This document shows positions 26,531 through 35,851 of a stretch of 64,000 nucleotides of DNA, piece by piece. The translations under genes were made by a program, and so were the position numbers. The notes under the pieces are model-generated. The model worked only from the letters and a program-made list of their open reading frames with translations. It was not told where the DNA came from and ran no database searches. Numbering within the stretch: position 1 is the stretch's first letter; each line of letters begins with the position of its first letter. This DNA is from Spirosoma radiotolerans (GTDB lineage: Bacteria; Bacteroidota; Bacteroidia; Cytophagales; Spirosomataceae): NCBI RefSeq assembly GCF_000974425.1, contig NZ_CP010429.1, forward strand, positions 2,170,001 to 2,234,000, given 5' to 3'.

Positions 26531-27790
26531 TTACTGTTCACTCGTGACAGGTTCCAGCATTTTTGTGTGGAAGGGAATTTGGGGGCGCACATAACCCGGC
26601 CATTTGCCATACCAGGCAATTCCTTCCCGGTAATCTTCCACATCAAAGGTAATAGCTTCTTCCATAACGTAGAGCGGAGTGACGGTATCCTTAACAATCA
26701 TCATCGAGATGGTATAGGAGCCGTCATTAAGGAAATACCCTGGAATCGTACACTCACCCACAATCAGGCCTTTGCCATACGGCTGCGAGAGCGTCCCGAT
26801 ATTGAAGATGCACTCACCCGTCATCGAGTTGAGATGCAAGCTTAAGTTCAGATTGGCGTGGTCCATCAGGTTCCAGAACTCAAACCGGAACTTCATCGAC
26901 GTCCGGACATCAATATGGGTGAGTTCATCGAGATAGTCGGGAGTGAGTTCTACCCGGCGAACACGTACCAGGTCATTGCCGGGTGCTTCTTCGGGGGTAG
27001 CCCATTCGCGGGCAAGCCGTGTTTTTGATACTTTGCTCAAGTACGAGGCAATGACCTGGTTGGTTTCGCCCTGTTCAATAAGCCGTCCTTTTTCGAAGTA
27101 GAGCGTCTTATTACAAAGTGCCTGTACAGCCGTGAGGTTATGGCTCACAAAAATAATTGTCCGGCCGCTCGCCGAATTATCCCGCATTTTGCCGAGGCTT
27201 TTTTTCTGGAATTCAGCATCACCTACGGCCAGAACCTCATCGACAATCATGATTTCAGGGTCGAGGTGGGCCGAAATGGCAAAACCCAGCCGGACATACA
27301 TACCGGATGAGTATCGTTTAACGGGCGTATCCAGAAACTTCTCAACGCCAGCAAAGGCCACAATTTCATCGAACTGCTTCCGAATTTCACTGCGGCTCAT
27401 GCCAAGCAACGATCCGTTCAGGTAAATGTTCTCCCGCCCGGTTAGCTCTGGGTGAAAACCCGTGCCGACCTCAAGCAAACTGGCAACCCGCCCCTTGATG
27501 CGTACCGTGCCGGTCGTCGGCTCGATGATTTTGCTCAGAATTTTAAGTATGGTGGATTTTCCCGCACCATTGTGCCCCACGATACCAACCCGATCGCCCT
27601 GCTCAATGGCGAAATTGACATCACGCAGAGCCCAAAACTCTTCATGCGTGACGGTATTCTGATCTTTTTTACTGCCGAACATTGCCCGGAAGTTTTCCGT
27701 AATAACATCGCGCAGCGTATTGGCACCTTTGCCCTTTTGGTGGTCAATGATGTATTGCTTGCTTATATTTTCGACAGTAATAACAGACAT
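26531..27790 (-). CDS. Polysaccharide ABC transporter ATPase with C-terminal Wzt-like domain
   Basis: 419 residues. The ATPase part (about 1-245) has Walker A GHNGAGKST, the signature YSSGMYVRLGFA, Walker B IMIVDEVLAVGD and a switch His in VSHNLTAV. From residue 255 on there is an extra beta-rich domain with FEFWNLMDHANLNLSLHLNSMTGECIF, which matches the Wzt C-terminal domain. In Wzt proteins that domain binds the finished O-antigen terminus, so it ties export to a specific end structure. It pairs with the permease gene at 27848 (57-base gap). It exports lipid-linked polymer across the inner membrane. Confidence 0.93.
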   Translation of the reverse strand: MSVITVENISKQYIIDHQKGKGANTLRDVITENFRAMFGSKKDQNTVTHEEFWALRDVNFAIEQGDRVGIVGHNGAGKSTILKILSKIIEPTTGTVRIKGRVASLLEVGTGFHPELTGRENIYLNGSLLGMSRSEIRKQFDEIVAFAGVEKFLDTPVKRYSSGMYVRLGFAISAHLDPEIMIVDEVLAVGDAEFQKKSLGKMRDNSASGRTIIFVSHNLTAVQALCNKTLYFEKGRLIEQGETNQVIASYLSKVSKTRLAREWATPEEAPGNDLVRVRRVELTPDYLDELTHIDVRTSMKFRFEFWNLMDHANLNLSLHLNSMTGECIFNIGTLSQPYGKGLIVGECTIPGYFLNDGSYTISMMIVKDTVTPLYVMEEAITFDVEDYREGIAWYGKWPGYVRPQIPFHTKMLEPVTSEQ

Positions 27791-27847
27791 AAGTTGGTCT
27801 CATTTACGTGTTACAGGGTGCGTTTGCACGAGGTAAGACGTAATATG

Positions 27848-28723
27848 TTAAATATCATCAACAAAAGTGTTCTCGCGTTTACGAAAGAAGTAAAGCGACA
27901 AAAATAAGCAGACGCCCACGATGCCAACCGATAGGAGCAGACTTTGCGGGTTAAAATACGCTTTTTCGCCAAGCAAAGACCAGCGAAAGCCATCAATTAT
28001 ACCCACCATTGGGTTCATCCAGTAAAATGGATACCAGAACTCGTCCGATTTCCCCTCGACAAGACGGCTGCTGTAGGCAATTGGACAAACATAGAAGCCA
28101 ACCTGAACAATAAAGGGGATAAGTTGACCAATGTCTCTGAATTTTACGTTAACGGCCGCAAAGAAAAGCCCGAACGCAAACGAAGCCAGGAGTGCCAGTA
28201 CGATGAACGCAGGCAACAGAAGCAGGTGCCAGTCGGGCACGAATCGGTACCACATGGCCAGCACAATAAACAAACCCAAAGACACCAGAAAGTCGATGAA
28301 ACTAACCGCGATGGAGCTTATGGGCATGATCAGCCGGGGGAAATACACCTTGGTGACCAGGTTGGCATTCATGGTTACGCTGTTGCTGATCTGCGTAAAA
28401 GCGGTGGCGAAAAATGTCCAGACCGTAATACCGCCCAGCACCATGAGTGGATACGGAATACCCGGATCGGCAGGAAGTTTCGCAATTTTGCTGAAAACAA
28501 GCACCATAATCATCATGGTTATCAGCGGACGAATGAGTCCCCAGGCAGTACCAAGGGCTGTTTGCTTGTACCGGACAGATACATCCCGCATCGACAGGAT
28601 AAGCATCAACTCGCGGTTTCTCCACAGATCGCGCCAGTAATGCCGCTCAGAGCGACCAGGTTGAATGATAACTTCGTGGGTTTTCAAAATTATTGGTAAT
28701 GAGAAAATCAGGGAACAAAACAA
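27848..28723 (-). CDS. Polysaccharide ABC transporter permease (Wzm-like)
   Basis: 291 residues with six hydrophobic spans after an amphipathic N-terminal section ending RDVSVRYKQTALGTAWGLI, a hallmark of ABC-2 polysaccharide permeases (Wzm, TagG). It forms the membrane channel for the ATPase encoded next. The first ATG (28723) gives a hydrophobic 12-residue leader not expected in the family; a TTG at 28687 would start at KTHEVIIQPG and fits better. The gene begins six bases after the Wzz-like gene, so the three form a tight unit. Confidence 0.9.
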   Translation of the reverse strand: MFCSLIFSLPIILKTHEVIIQPGRSERHYWRDLWRNRELMLILSMRDVSVRYKQTALGTAWGLIRPLITMMIMVLVFSKIAKLPADPGIPYPLMVLGGITVWTFFATAFTQISNSVTMNANLVTKVYFPRLIMPISSIAVSFIDFLVSLGLFIVLAMWYRFVPDWHLLLLPAFIVLALLASFAFGLFFAAVNVKFRDIGQLIPFIVQVGFYVCPIAYSSRLVEGKSDEFWYPFYWMNPMVGIIDGFRWSLLGEKAYFNPQSLLLSVGIVGVCLFLSLYFFRKRENTFVDDI

Positions 28724-28729
28724 GTTCGT

Positions 28730-29845
28730 TTACTCTTTCATAACGGAGCGATAAGTCTCCCGAAAGAAAATAACGATAAGGGACAAAATAAGACCTAAAA
28801 CAATACCGATCTGCATACCAGCTGTTTTGATTACCTCCCGGTACAATGGAAAATAAACAGGCTTGACAATGGTGAACAGCGGTGTTTCCCGAATAAGCGA
28901 TAAGCGCATGTTGTCGGCTTGTGTCAGCGCCTGATAATAGAGTGTTGTCAGGAAGCTGGAGTTTCGCGTCAGTTTACTTTCTCGGATACGGGCCTGGGCG
29001 ACGATAACCTGCTGATTCTGATCCATATACTCCGCCAGCGAATTCTCGGTACCCGAAATGCGTTTGGCCAGAGAATCGGCTCGTGAGGTAAGCAGATCAT
29101 ACATCTCACGGGTTTTTTTCGTCTGCTTTTTCTGATAATCAGCCTCAATCGTTTTCAAGTGCTTGGTCAGGAATGTAGCGGCCAGCCTTTCATCTTCCAT
29201 GAAACAGCTTAGCTCCATAAAGGACGATTTCCGTTCCGGCTGTTTAACGGCCATCTCCGTGCCAATGCGGGTATAAATATCCGACATGGCAATCTGCTCC
29301 AGTTTTGTGTATTCGTTTGGTAGTTTGGCCCGCTTAAAATAAAAGGCCCGAAGGGAATCGTTATCTTCCCATTCTTTATCCCGTATGCCGCTATGCCGGA
29401 TGTAGTAATTAACCAACAGCGTGTCTTTGCCATTGATGGTATCCGTCTGCATGAGTGTTTTCTCAACGACTGGTCGGGATTTGGCATAAATCAGGAAGTT
29501 GTCACCCGCAAATATATTGGCATCCGGTGCTCCCGAAGTCAGGCCAAAAGCACCCGCCAACTGGCCAAGTTCGCCAAATCCACCGCTTGATGAACCACCG
29601 CCCAGGTTAAACATAATGGTGCCCGTGTAAGTAATTCGGGTCTTGTGGACCAGGTCATAGATAAAACCAATAACCCCTCCAATGGCAACCAGAATGAGCA
29701 GTAATCTCCAGTTGCGGTGGAATACGTACTTTAGTTGAGCAATACGCAATACAACAGATTTTGGGGAAATCTGGTCAGGAGGCAACGGTCGGGAGGCTGC
29801 CAGTTGATTCGTATTGATGGTATCGTTTTCGTTTATAGAAGCCAT
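28730..29845 (-). CDS. Wzz-like chain-length / polysaccharide co-polymerase without kinase domain
   Basis: 371 residues. One membrane helix lies near residues 46-68 and a second close to the C-terminus (GIVLGLILSLIVIFF), enclosing a long periplasmic part with a helical segment around 220-290, the Wzz layout. The C-terminus ends shortly after the second helix, so the cytoplasmic tyrosine kinase found in Wzc/BY-kinase proteins is absent. No separate kinase gene is seen nearby. It is 17 bases downstream of the Wza-like gene and should link the inner membrane to the exporter. Confidence 0.85.
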   Translation of the reverse strand: MASINENDTINTNQLAASRPLPPDQISPKSVVLRIAQLKYVFHRNWRLLLILVAIGGVIGFIYDLVHKTRITYTGTIMFNLGGGSSSGGFGELGQLAGAFGLTSGAPDANIFAGDNFLIYAKSRPVVEKTLMQTDTINGKDTLLVNYYIRHSGIRDKEWEDNDSLRAFYFKRAKLPNEYTKLEQIAMSDIYTRIGTEMAVKQPERKSSFMELSCFMEDERLAATFLTKHLKTIEADYQKKQTKKTREMYDLLTSRADSLAKRISGTENSLAEYMDQNQQVIVAQARIRESKLTRNSSFLTTLYYQALTQADNMRLSLIRETPLFTIVKPVYFPLYREVIKTAGMQIGIVLGLILSLIVIFFRETYRSVMKE

Positions 29846-29862
29846 ACTCGGGAAATGCCTGT

Positions 29863-32478
29863 TTATTGAACTCGGGTAATCAGGAGAAGCGTCGTGACAA
29901 GGGTCAGCAAGGAACCGGCGATGCCAACGGTCGACCCCAGTATCTGTTGAGCCGTAAGCGGAACCGCCGTCCGTTTTGGAATAACTATTTCAGAACCTGG
30001 TTCCACCCGTGGATACACATTAAAGAACATGAACTTACGAGTCCGGTCAACGGAGCCATTGGCATAAATGACAAAGGCCCGTTTGCGCTGCGATTTAGAG
30101 GTGAAACCACCCGTTTGTGAAATATAATCCTGGAACGTCTGCCCGGTTCTGAATTTAACCGTATTGGGCAATTGCACTTCACCTTGTATCCGTACCGTTT
30201 CGAGTAATTTAGGAATACGTAGTGTATCCCCTTCCTGAAGCAGAATATCTTCGGAGGAGCCGGGTTTAGCCAGAATTTTCTTCAGGTTGATACCAATGGC
30301 CTCCGAGGTGTTAGGCTCAATAACTTCGGTCTCTACGGCCGTTTTGTTCGCATTGTCGGCCACTTCTTCAATCGCCTTTTGTCTTCTCTTTAATTCCTCA
30401 TTGCTCAGCTTAACGGGGCGGATAAGCGTTGCGCCTTCTACATAGGCTTGTGGCGTCAGGCCACCTGCCTGAACAACGAGATCCGAAATTTTCTGATCCT
30501 TGCTCCGAATGGGATACGATCCGGGAATGATTACTTCACCCGCCACATAAGCATAGGTTTGGACCGCGTAGTTTGGCGACCGGCGCACAATGATCTGATC
30601 GAAGGGCTCCAGAATGAAATCTCGGTTGGCATCAGTACTGATCGACAGATCACGATTTACGTTAAAGCGAAATGTCTCCGCAATCTGGGCCGACGGTGAG
30701 CGCGGATCGGCATCCTTTTTCCGACGGATAACTTCCACCATCGAAGCGGCTGCTGATTCTTTCAGACCACCTGCCCGCAGCAGGATGTCGTTCAGGGTCA
30801 TATTGGCCATGTAAGGCATGCCTGGGTCGGGCAAATTTACTTCACCAAGTATCGAAACCGTTGCCTGCTGCACCAGATCGAAGCGAGAGGGAATAATGAC
30901 CTGGTCTTCGCGTTGCAAAGGAATATCGGGATCGGTACCAGCCAGTACATTGGCCAGGTTGATCGACAGGTTTTCAATGGCCAGATCTTCCCGCGTCCGA
31001 ACAATTGTAATACGTCCTGTAAACGCATCGCCTTTGAGGCCCTCAGCTGTATTGATGAGTTGTTTGAGTGTACGGTTATTGTCGAGTGAATACTGGCCCG
31101 TTCGGTAAACAGCGCCTTCAATCGTAACCTGATTTTCGAAACGGTCGAGAAGCCGCTCTACGTTGACAAGGTCTCCATCCTGCATGACGAAGGTTTTGAA
31201 TTCGGGCGTCGTTACATCAATGACTTTTATCTCACGGTCGGTAAGCCGGGTCACCTTCAGGCGGTTTTTGTAGGCTTGGGCCGCAAAATCGCCGGCATAA
31301 AACAGCAGACGCTCGAGTGTTTCCCCTGGAATCATTTCAAAGATATTGGCGCGCTTCACCGTACCGGTGATTTCTACTTTTTCTAGAAAGGTCGTAAACC
31401 GGATATTGTCGTTGTCCTGCAGCCGAAGGTCGTTGCGCTGAATACCATTCAGCAGGTAATCATAGAGGTCGAGTGTTGCGGCTATCTTATTATTCCGGAT
31501 GAGTTGAACCTTACGGTATGAGCCTATATCGTTTGGGCCGCCTGCCTGATAAATGGCATTCATCACAGTTGATAAAGACGAGAGGGTATAGGTGCCGGGC
31601 CGCACCGCATCGCCGGTAACCGTTACGCGTATACTGCGGATCGTTCCGCCCAGAGAAACTTCCAGAAACGTATTTTGGGGACCATACGACGAGTTGCGTA
31701 AACCGACAAATCGTTTCGATAGCCGGGATATAATTCGCGCTTTCGTTTGCTCGACGGTCAGACCTGACACAAAAACCGGCCCAATCCCTGTAGCCTGCGC
31801 GAAATAGACATTCCCATCGGGCGAAACGGCCTGGGTGAAATCGGCTTCCGAATACCCATACATTTGAATATTTAGCTGATCTCCAGGACCAACGACATAA
31901 TTACGGGGTGTGGCTATGTTTAAATTAGGCTCAAACGTTCTCTCCATAGCTGGATCGTTGAAGAGCGAATAGCCGAACGTTTTCCGGCGTTTTTCTTCCT
32001 GTTCACGACGTTGAGCCCGTTCAGCACCTGCCTTAACTAATTCCTCGTCGGTTTGCGGCCCTGGGTCGGTTGTATCCGTTAATGACACCTGCTGACCATT
32101 TGCTGGATTGGTAACCTGCTTTCTGTCCGTACGTGATTGTGATGTTGGTGATGTACGTCCTTTAACGCCCGGTTGAGCCTGAGTCTGCCCCGAACGTCCT
32201 TTTATTTGCTGCTGAACATTGGCTGGCAGGTTATTTGCATTGACGCCCTGCGGCAGGGCAGTACCCGCTGGTAAGCCCGATTGCGCTCCGGGACGAGCTA
32301 AACCAGGCGATGCTGTTGTGCCCGCTCCCGACGGAAGGGCCACTTGTGCCTGAGCCGTTATTCCAACTACTGATAGGAACAGAATCGCTAGACGACCACT
32401 AAACCACCGCTGAGTAAAAGCGACAACAAAAAGAAAAAATTTTGGCGATAAGACGTGGAAAATTCTTAGATTTTGCAT
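29863..32478 (-). CDS. Outer-membrane polysaccharide export protein with SLBB domains (Wza-like)
   Basis: 871 residues, a long form common in Bacteroidota compared with Wza of about 380. A signal segment ends near GITAQAQ, followed by a low-complexity Gln/Gly/Pro-rich stretch to about residue 125. The polysaccharide export domain begins at NYVVGPGDQLNIQMYG near 190, and several SLBB repeats follow, seen as ITGTVKRANIFEMIPG, IEGAVYRTGQYSL, ILGEVNLPDPGMPYM, VAGEVIIPGSYPI and IQGEVQLPNTVKF. A hydrophobic helix near the C-terminus (QQILGSTVGIAGSLLTLVTTLLLI) could form the outer-membrane or inner-membrane anchor. It leads the minus-strand cluster and is divergent from parE. Confidence 0.92.
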   Translation of the reverse strand: MQNLRIFHVLSPKFFLFVVAFTQRWFSGRLAILFLSVVGITAQAQVALPSGAGTTASPGLARPGAQSGLPAGTALPQGVNANNLPANVQQQIKGRSGQTQAQPGVKGRTSPTSQSRTDRKQVTNPANGQQVSLTDTTDPGPQTDEELVKAGAERAQRREQEEKRRKTFGYSLFNDPAMERTFEPNLNIATPRNYVVGPGDQLNIQMYGYSEADFTQAVSPDGNVYFAQATGIGPVFVSGLTVEQTKARIISRLSKRFVGLRNSSYGPQNTFLEVSLGGTIRSIRVTVTGDAVRPGTYTLSSLSTVMNAIYQAGGPNDIGSYRKVQLIRNNKIAATLDLYDYLLNGIQRNDLRLQDNDNIRFTTFLEKVEITGTVKRANIFEMIPGETLERLLFYAGDFAAQAYKNRLKVTRLTDREIKVIDVTTPEFKTFVMQDGDLVNVERLLDRFENQVTIEGAVYRTGQYSLDNNRTLKQLINTAEGLKGDAFTGRITIVRTREDLAIENLSINLANVLAGTDPDIPLQREDQVIIPSRFDLVQQATVSILGEVNLPDPGMPYMANMTLNDILLRAGGLKESAAASMVEVIRRKKDADPRSPSAQIAETFRFNVNRDLSISTDANRDFILEPFDQIIVRRSPNYAVQTYAYVAGEVIIPGSYPIRSKDQKISDLVVQAGGLTPQAYVEGATLIRPVKLSNEELKRRQKAIEEVADNANKTAVETEVIEPNTSEAIGINLKKILAKPGSSEDILLQEGDTLRIPKLLETVRIQGEVQLPNTVKFRTGQTFQDYISQTGGFTSKSQRKRAFVIYANGSVDRTRKFMFFNVYPRVEPGSEIVIPKRTAVPLTAQQILGSTVGIAGSLLTLVTTLLLITRVQ

Positions 32479-32660
32479 ATTTTTAAGATGTCGAACGGCT
32501 CGGCTACGATAAAGATGAAGCCATTATCTAACGAATAATCAGCTTAAGTAGTACATAGTGCAGTTCAGTCGGCAAAGTAAGCGAACTTTTGTGGGATTGT
32601 AAACAGTTTCATAGTGTGCGGTGATTTTTTATCCTTCCGTGAGACAGGGTATAATTTTTC

Positions 32661-32672
32661 CAATGTTTGCTT
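32661..32672 (+). promoter_or_regulatory. Shared motif CAATGTTTGCTT before parE
   Basis: Differs by one base from the 12-mer before tkt (880-891) and has the same AAyGTTTG core, near the Bacteroidota -7 element. The parE start is 54 bases downstream. The 248-base divergent spacer 32479-32726 must also hold the promoter of the polysaccharide export operon, which I could not place. Confidence 0.3.
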
Positions 32673-32726
32673 ACTAAGGTTTCCACGCCGTACGGCCCCT
32701 TTTCGTCTTTTAGTTAATTAGTTCAT

Positions 32727-34625
32727 ATGGCAGAATTGCTTAATCAGTCTGTTCAGTACAATGAAGATAGTATCCGCTCGCTGGATTGGCGCGAACACAT
32801 CCGCCTGCGGCCCGGCATGTATATCGGTAAACTCGGCGATGGATCGGCGGCCGATGACGGGATCTATGTTCTTATAAAAGAAACCATCGACAACTGCATT
32901 GATGAGCATGTGATGGGCTTCGGTAAGGTCATTGATGTGCGTGTAACAGACCATCGGGTAGAGGTGCGCGACTATGGCCGGGGTATTCCACTCGGTAAAG
33001 TGGTTGAGGTCGTCTCCAAAATCAATACGGGTGGTAAATACGACTCCGGGGCTTTCCAAAAGTCGGTTGGTCTCAATGGAGTCGGTACGAAAGCCGTCAA
33101 TGCGCTGTCGACTTATTTCCGCGTTCAGGCGTTTCGGGACGGACGCACGGTCTGGGCCGAATTTGAGCGGGGCGAACTGAAGCAACAGGGCGAAGACGTG
33201 ACGAATGAGCGCAATGGAACGCTCATCTGCTTTGAACCGGACGATACTGTGTTTAAGCATTTTCATTTCATTCCCCAGTTTCTGGAAAACATGATCTGGA
33301 ATTATTGCTACCTGAATGCAGGCCTCACCATTTCGTTTAACAAACAGAAATACATATCCCAAAACGGGTTGCTCGATCTGCTGCGCGACAAGACCAAGAA
33401 AGATGAAGAATCCCTGCGCTACCCGATCATCCACCTGAAAGGAAATGATCTGGAGATTGCCATGACCCACGGCAACCAGTATGGCGAAGAGTATTATTCG
33501 TTTGTCAATGGTCAGTACACAACCCAGGGCGGAACCCACCTCAATGCGCTCAAAGAAGCGGTTGTCGAAACGGTTCGGCGTCACTTCGATAAGAATTACG
33601 AGGTATCGGATATCCGTTCATCCATCATTGCGGCCATCAGCATTCGGGTTCAGGAGCCCGTGTTTGAATCGCAGACGAAAACAAAGCTTGGGTCGCAGAA
33701 CATGTCGCCTGAGCCAAACGCTCAATCGGTCAGTTCATTCGTTAAAGATTTTGTTAAAGAACGCCTGGACGATTTTCTGCACATGAACCCCGCTGTTCGG
33801 GAAGCGCTCAAAAAGCGTATCGAACAGTCGGAGCGGGAACGCAAAGAACTCGCCGGTATTAAGAAATTAGCCAATGATCGTGCCAAAAAGGCAAGTTTGC
33901 ATAACAAAAAATTACGCGACTGCCGAAACCACCTGCCCGATTTGAAAGCCGAAGATCGCTATCAGTCCACCCTGTTTATCACCGAAGGGGACTCAGCCAG
34001 TGGATCGATCACAAAATCGCGGAATGTGCAGTCGCAGGCCGTATTTAGCCTGCGCGGTAAGCCTCTCAATTGTTTTGGCCTGACTAAGAAAGTGGTTTAT
34101 GAAAATGAAGAATTCAACTTGCTGCAGCACGCGCTGGATATTGAAGAAGGCCTGGAAGGATTGCGCTACAATCGGATCGTGATTGCCACCGATGCCGACG
34201 TAGACGGCATGCACATTCGGTTATTGATGCTGACGTTTTTTCTTCAGTTTTTCCCGGATCTGGTACGGAACGGCCATTTGTACATTCTCGAAACACCCTT
34301 GTTCCGGGTGCGAAATCCGAAAAATCATAAGGAGACGACCTACTGTTATTCGGAAGAAGAAAAACAGGTGAGTATTGATAAGCTGACCAAAGGCGGGAAA
34401 AAAGTAGAGATAACACGCTTTAAAGGATTAGGCGAGATTTCGCCGGACGAGTTTGGCCTGTTCATTGGCGAAAACATGCGTCTTGAACCTGTCATCATGG
34501 AGAAGGAAACCTCCGTTCCCAAGCTGCTGAGCTATTATATGGGTAAAAACACCCCCGACCGTCAACGCTTCATTATCGACAATTTGCGTATCGAAAAAGA
34601 TGTCGATGAAGTCGCTTTAGTATAA
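32727..34625 (+). CDS. parE: DNA topoisomerase IV subunit B
   Basis: 632 residues. Type IIA topoisomerase ATPase subunit: LRPGMYIGK, the GHKL ATP site in [11 protein letters not shown] and [23 protein letters not shown], and the TOPRIM motifs [11 protein letters not shown] and [23 protein letters not shown] closes the C-terminal part. Length and the plain spacing of motifs favour ParE over GyrB. It needs a ParC subunit to unlink daughter chromosomes; no parC is present in the window, since the next plus-strand gene is pheA. Divergent from the polysaccharide operon. A hairpin with nine T (34653-34735) ends the transcript. Confidence 0.93.
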   Translation: MAELLNQSVQYNEDSIRSLDWREHIRLRPGMYIGKLGDGSAADDGIYVLIKETIDNCIDEHVMGFGKVIDVRVTDHRVEVRDYGRGIPLGKVVEVVSKINTGGKYDSGAFQKSVGLNGVGTKAVNALSTYFRVQAFRDGRTVWAEFERGELKQQGEDVTNERNGTLICFEPDDTVFKHFHFIPQFLENMIWNYCYLNAGLTISFNKQKYISQNGLLDLLRDKTKKDEESLRYPIIHLKGNDLEIAMTHGNQYGEEYYSFVNGQYTTQGGTHLNALKEAVVETVRRHFDKNYEVSDIRSSIIAAISIRVQEPVFESQTKTKLGSQNMSPEPNAQSVSSFVKDFVKERLDDFLHMNPAVREALKKRIEQSERERKELAGIKKLANDRAKKASLHNKKLRDCRNHLPDLKAEDRYQSTLFITEGDSASGSITKSRNVQSQAVFSLRGKPLNCFGLTKKVVYENEEFNLLQHALDIEEGLEGLRYNRIVIATDADVDGMHIRLLMLTFFLQFFPDLVRNGHLYILETPLFRVRNPKNHKETTYCYSEEEKQVSIDKLTKGGKKVEITRFKGLGEISPDEFGLFIGENMRLEPVIMEKETSVPKLLSYYMGKNTPDRQRFIIDNLRIEKDVDEVALV

Positions 34626-34652
34626 GTTTTAGCGGTCAGACGTAGCAGTCAT

Positions 34653-34735
34653 AAAGCGTAAGTCGTAAGTTTGTCAATTGGCGGTAGTGAACCACTACTT
34701 ATCCCGGCAAGACCTACGACTTACGCTTTTTTTTT
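34653..34735 (+). terminator. Hairpin terminator with heptad arms between parE and pheA
   Basis: AAAGCGTAAGTCGTA (34653-34667) pairs perfectly over 15 bases with 34715-34729. An inner hairpin GTAGTG/CACTAC (34684-34689 and 34693-34698) sits in the loop. T residues run from 34727 to 34735, directly against the pheA ATG. The arms read as heptads CGTAAGT, CGTAAGT, TTGTCAA and CGTAAGT, CGTAGGT, CTTGCCG. It should terminate parE; pheA must then start from a promoter inside or beyond the stem. Confidence 0.75.
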
Positions 34736-35809
34736 ATGACTTTAGAGTCCCTCCGTAATGACATTGACGCCCTCGACGATCAACTCCTGACGCTGCTGAA
34801 CAAGCGCATGGAACTGGTGCGTAAAGTGGGCGAGCTCAAACGCTCAACCAATACAGTTATCTACCGGCCTGAACGGGAAAAGCAGATTTTAGATCGGCTG
34901 GATGAACAAAATAATGGCCTCCTCAACCGACCGGCCATTGAGGCTATTTTCCTGGAAATCTTTGCCGTATCCCGTAATTTGGAACTACCGGAACGGGTGG
35001 CTTATCTGGGTCCGGAAGGCAGCTTTACGCACCAAGCCGCCGAAAGTCGCTTTGGGGCAATGAGTGCTTACATGGCCCTGCCCACCATACGCTCCGTGTT
35101 TGAAAGTGTGGAAACGGGGCGGGTTCGGTTTGGCGTGGTACCCATCGAAAACAACCAGGAAGGTGTGGTCGAGGAAGCGATTGATTTGCTGCTCGAAAAA
35201 GACCTGCGCATTGCTGCGGAAGTTCAAATTCCGGTGCATTTTACCTTCGCGACCAAAGCGGAGAATTTAGCCGATATCACGCATATTTATTCCAAAGACA
35301 TTGCATTCCGTCAGTGCAGCCGTTTCCTGAATGACTATTTCGATGATTTGAAGGCTGAGTTGGTGCCCGTAGAATCGACCTCCAAGGCGGCCAAACTGGC
35401 CATGCAACAGCCAAATACAGCAGCTATCTGCTCGCACATTGCGGCTAAGCTGTTCGATGTGCCGGTGTTGTTCGATAATATTGAAGATAGCGACCTCAAC
35501 CGGACGCGCTTTCTAATTCTGGCCAAAGACTTTGTGAATCAGCCAAGTGGGCATGATAAAACGACCTTGATTGCTCGTCTGCCCAATACCCAGTCGCCTG
35601 GTGTACTGGCTGATTTTCTACAGGAGTTCAACGCCCGCAGCATCAACCTGACTAAAATTGAAAGTCGCCCCTTGCGGGATGGCGCAACGTTCCGGTACTG
35701 GTTTTTGCTCGAATGTGAAGGACACGCCAGTGATCCTGATTTGCACGAAATTCTGAACCATCACTCCGCTGAAGTAAAGCTATTGGGTAGCTACGTACGG
35801 GTGAGTTAA
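34736..35809 (+). CDS. pheA: Bifunctional chorismate mutase / prephenate dehydratase
   Basis: 357 residues, typical of the fused P-protein. Residues 1-85 form an AroQ chorismate mutase (LRNDIDALDDQLLTLLNKRMEL, with VRKVGELKR). The dehydratase begins at RVAYLGPEGSFTHQAA, includes PIENNQEGVV, and has the catalytic-region motif NRTRFLIL. The ACT domain from about 275 has SPGVLADFL and ESRPLRDG, the latter forming the phenylalanine site, so feedback inhibition is expected. It makes phenylpyruvate for phenylalanine synthesis. The ATG lies at the end of a T9 run, an unusual leader. The sulfite-oxidase-like gene follows after 42 bases. Confidence 0.95.
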   Translation: MTLESLRNDIDALDDQLLTLLNKRMELVRKVGELKRSTNTVIYRPEREKQILDRLDEQNNGLLNRPAIEAIFLEIFAVSRNLELPERVAYLGPEGSFTHQAAESRFGAMSAYMALPTIRSVFESVETGRVRFGVVPIENNQEGVVEEAIDLLLEKDLRIAAEVQIPVHFTFATKAENLADITHIYSKDIAFRQCSRFLNDYFDDLKAELVPVESTSKAAKLAMQQPNTAAICSHIAAKLFDVPVLFDNIEDSDLNRTRFLILAKDFVNQPSGHDKTTLIARLPNTQSPGVLADFLQEFNARSINLTKIESRPLRDGATFRYWFLLECEGHASDPDLHEILNHHSAEVKLLGSYVRVS

Positions 35810-35851
35810 ACAGGGCTAGTTTTTACCGGTTGTATAAAAAACACTACACGC

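Noticed and set aside
32652..32657. E. coli-like TATAAT before parE
   Set aside because: No matching -35 at 16-18 bases and this phylum uses a different -10 region, so it is probably chance in AT-rich sequence.
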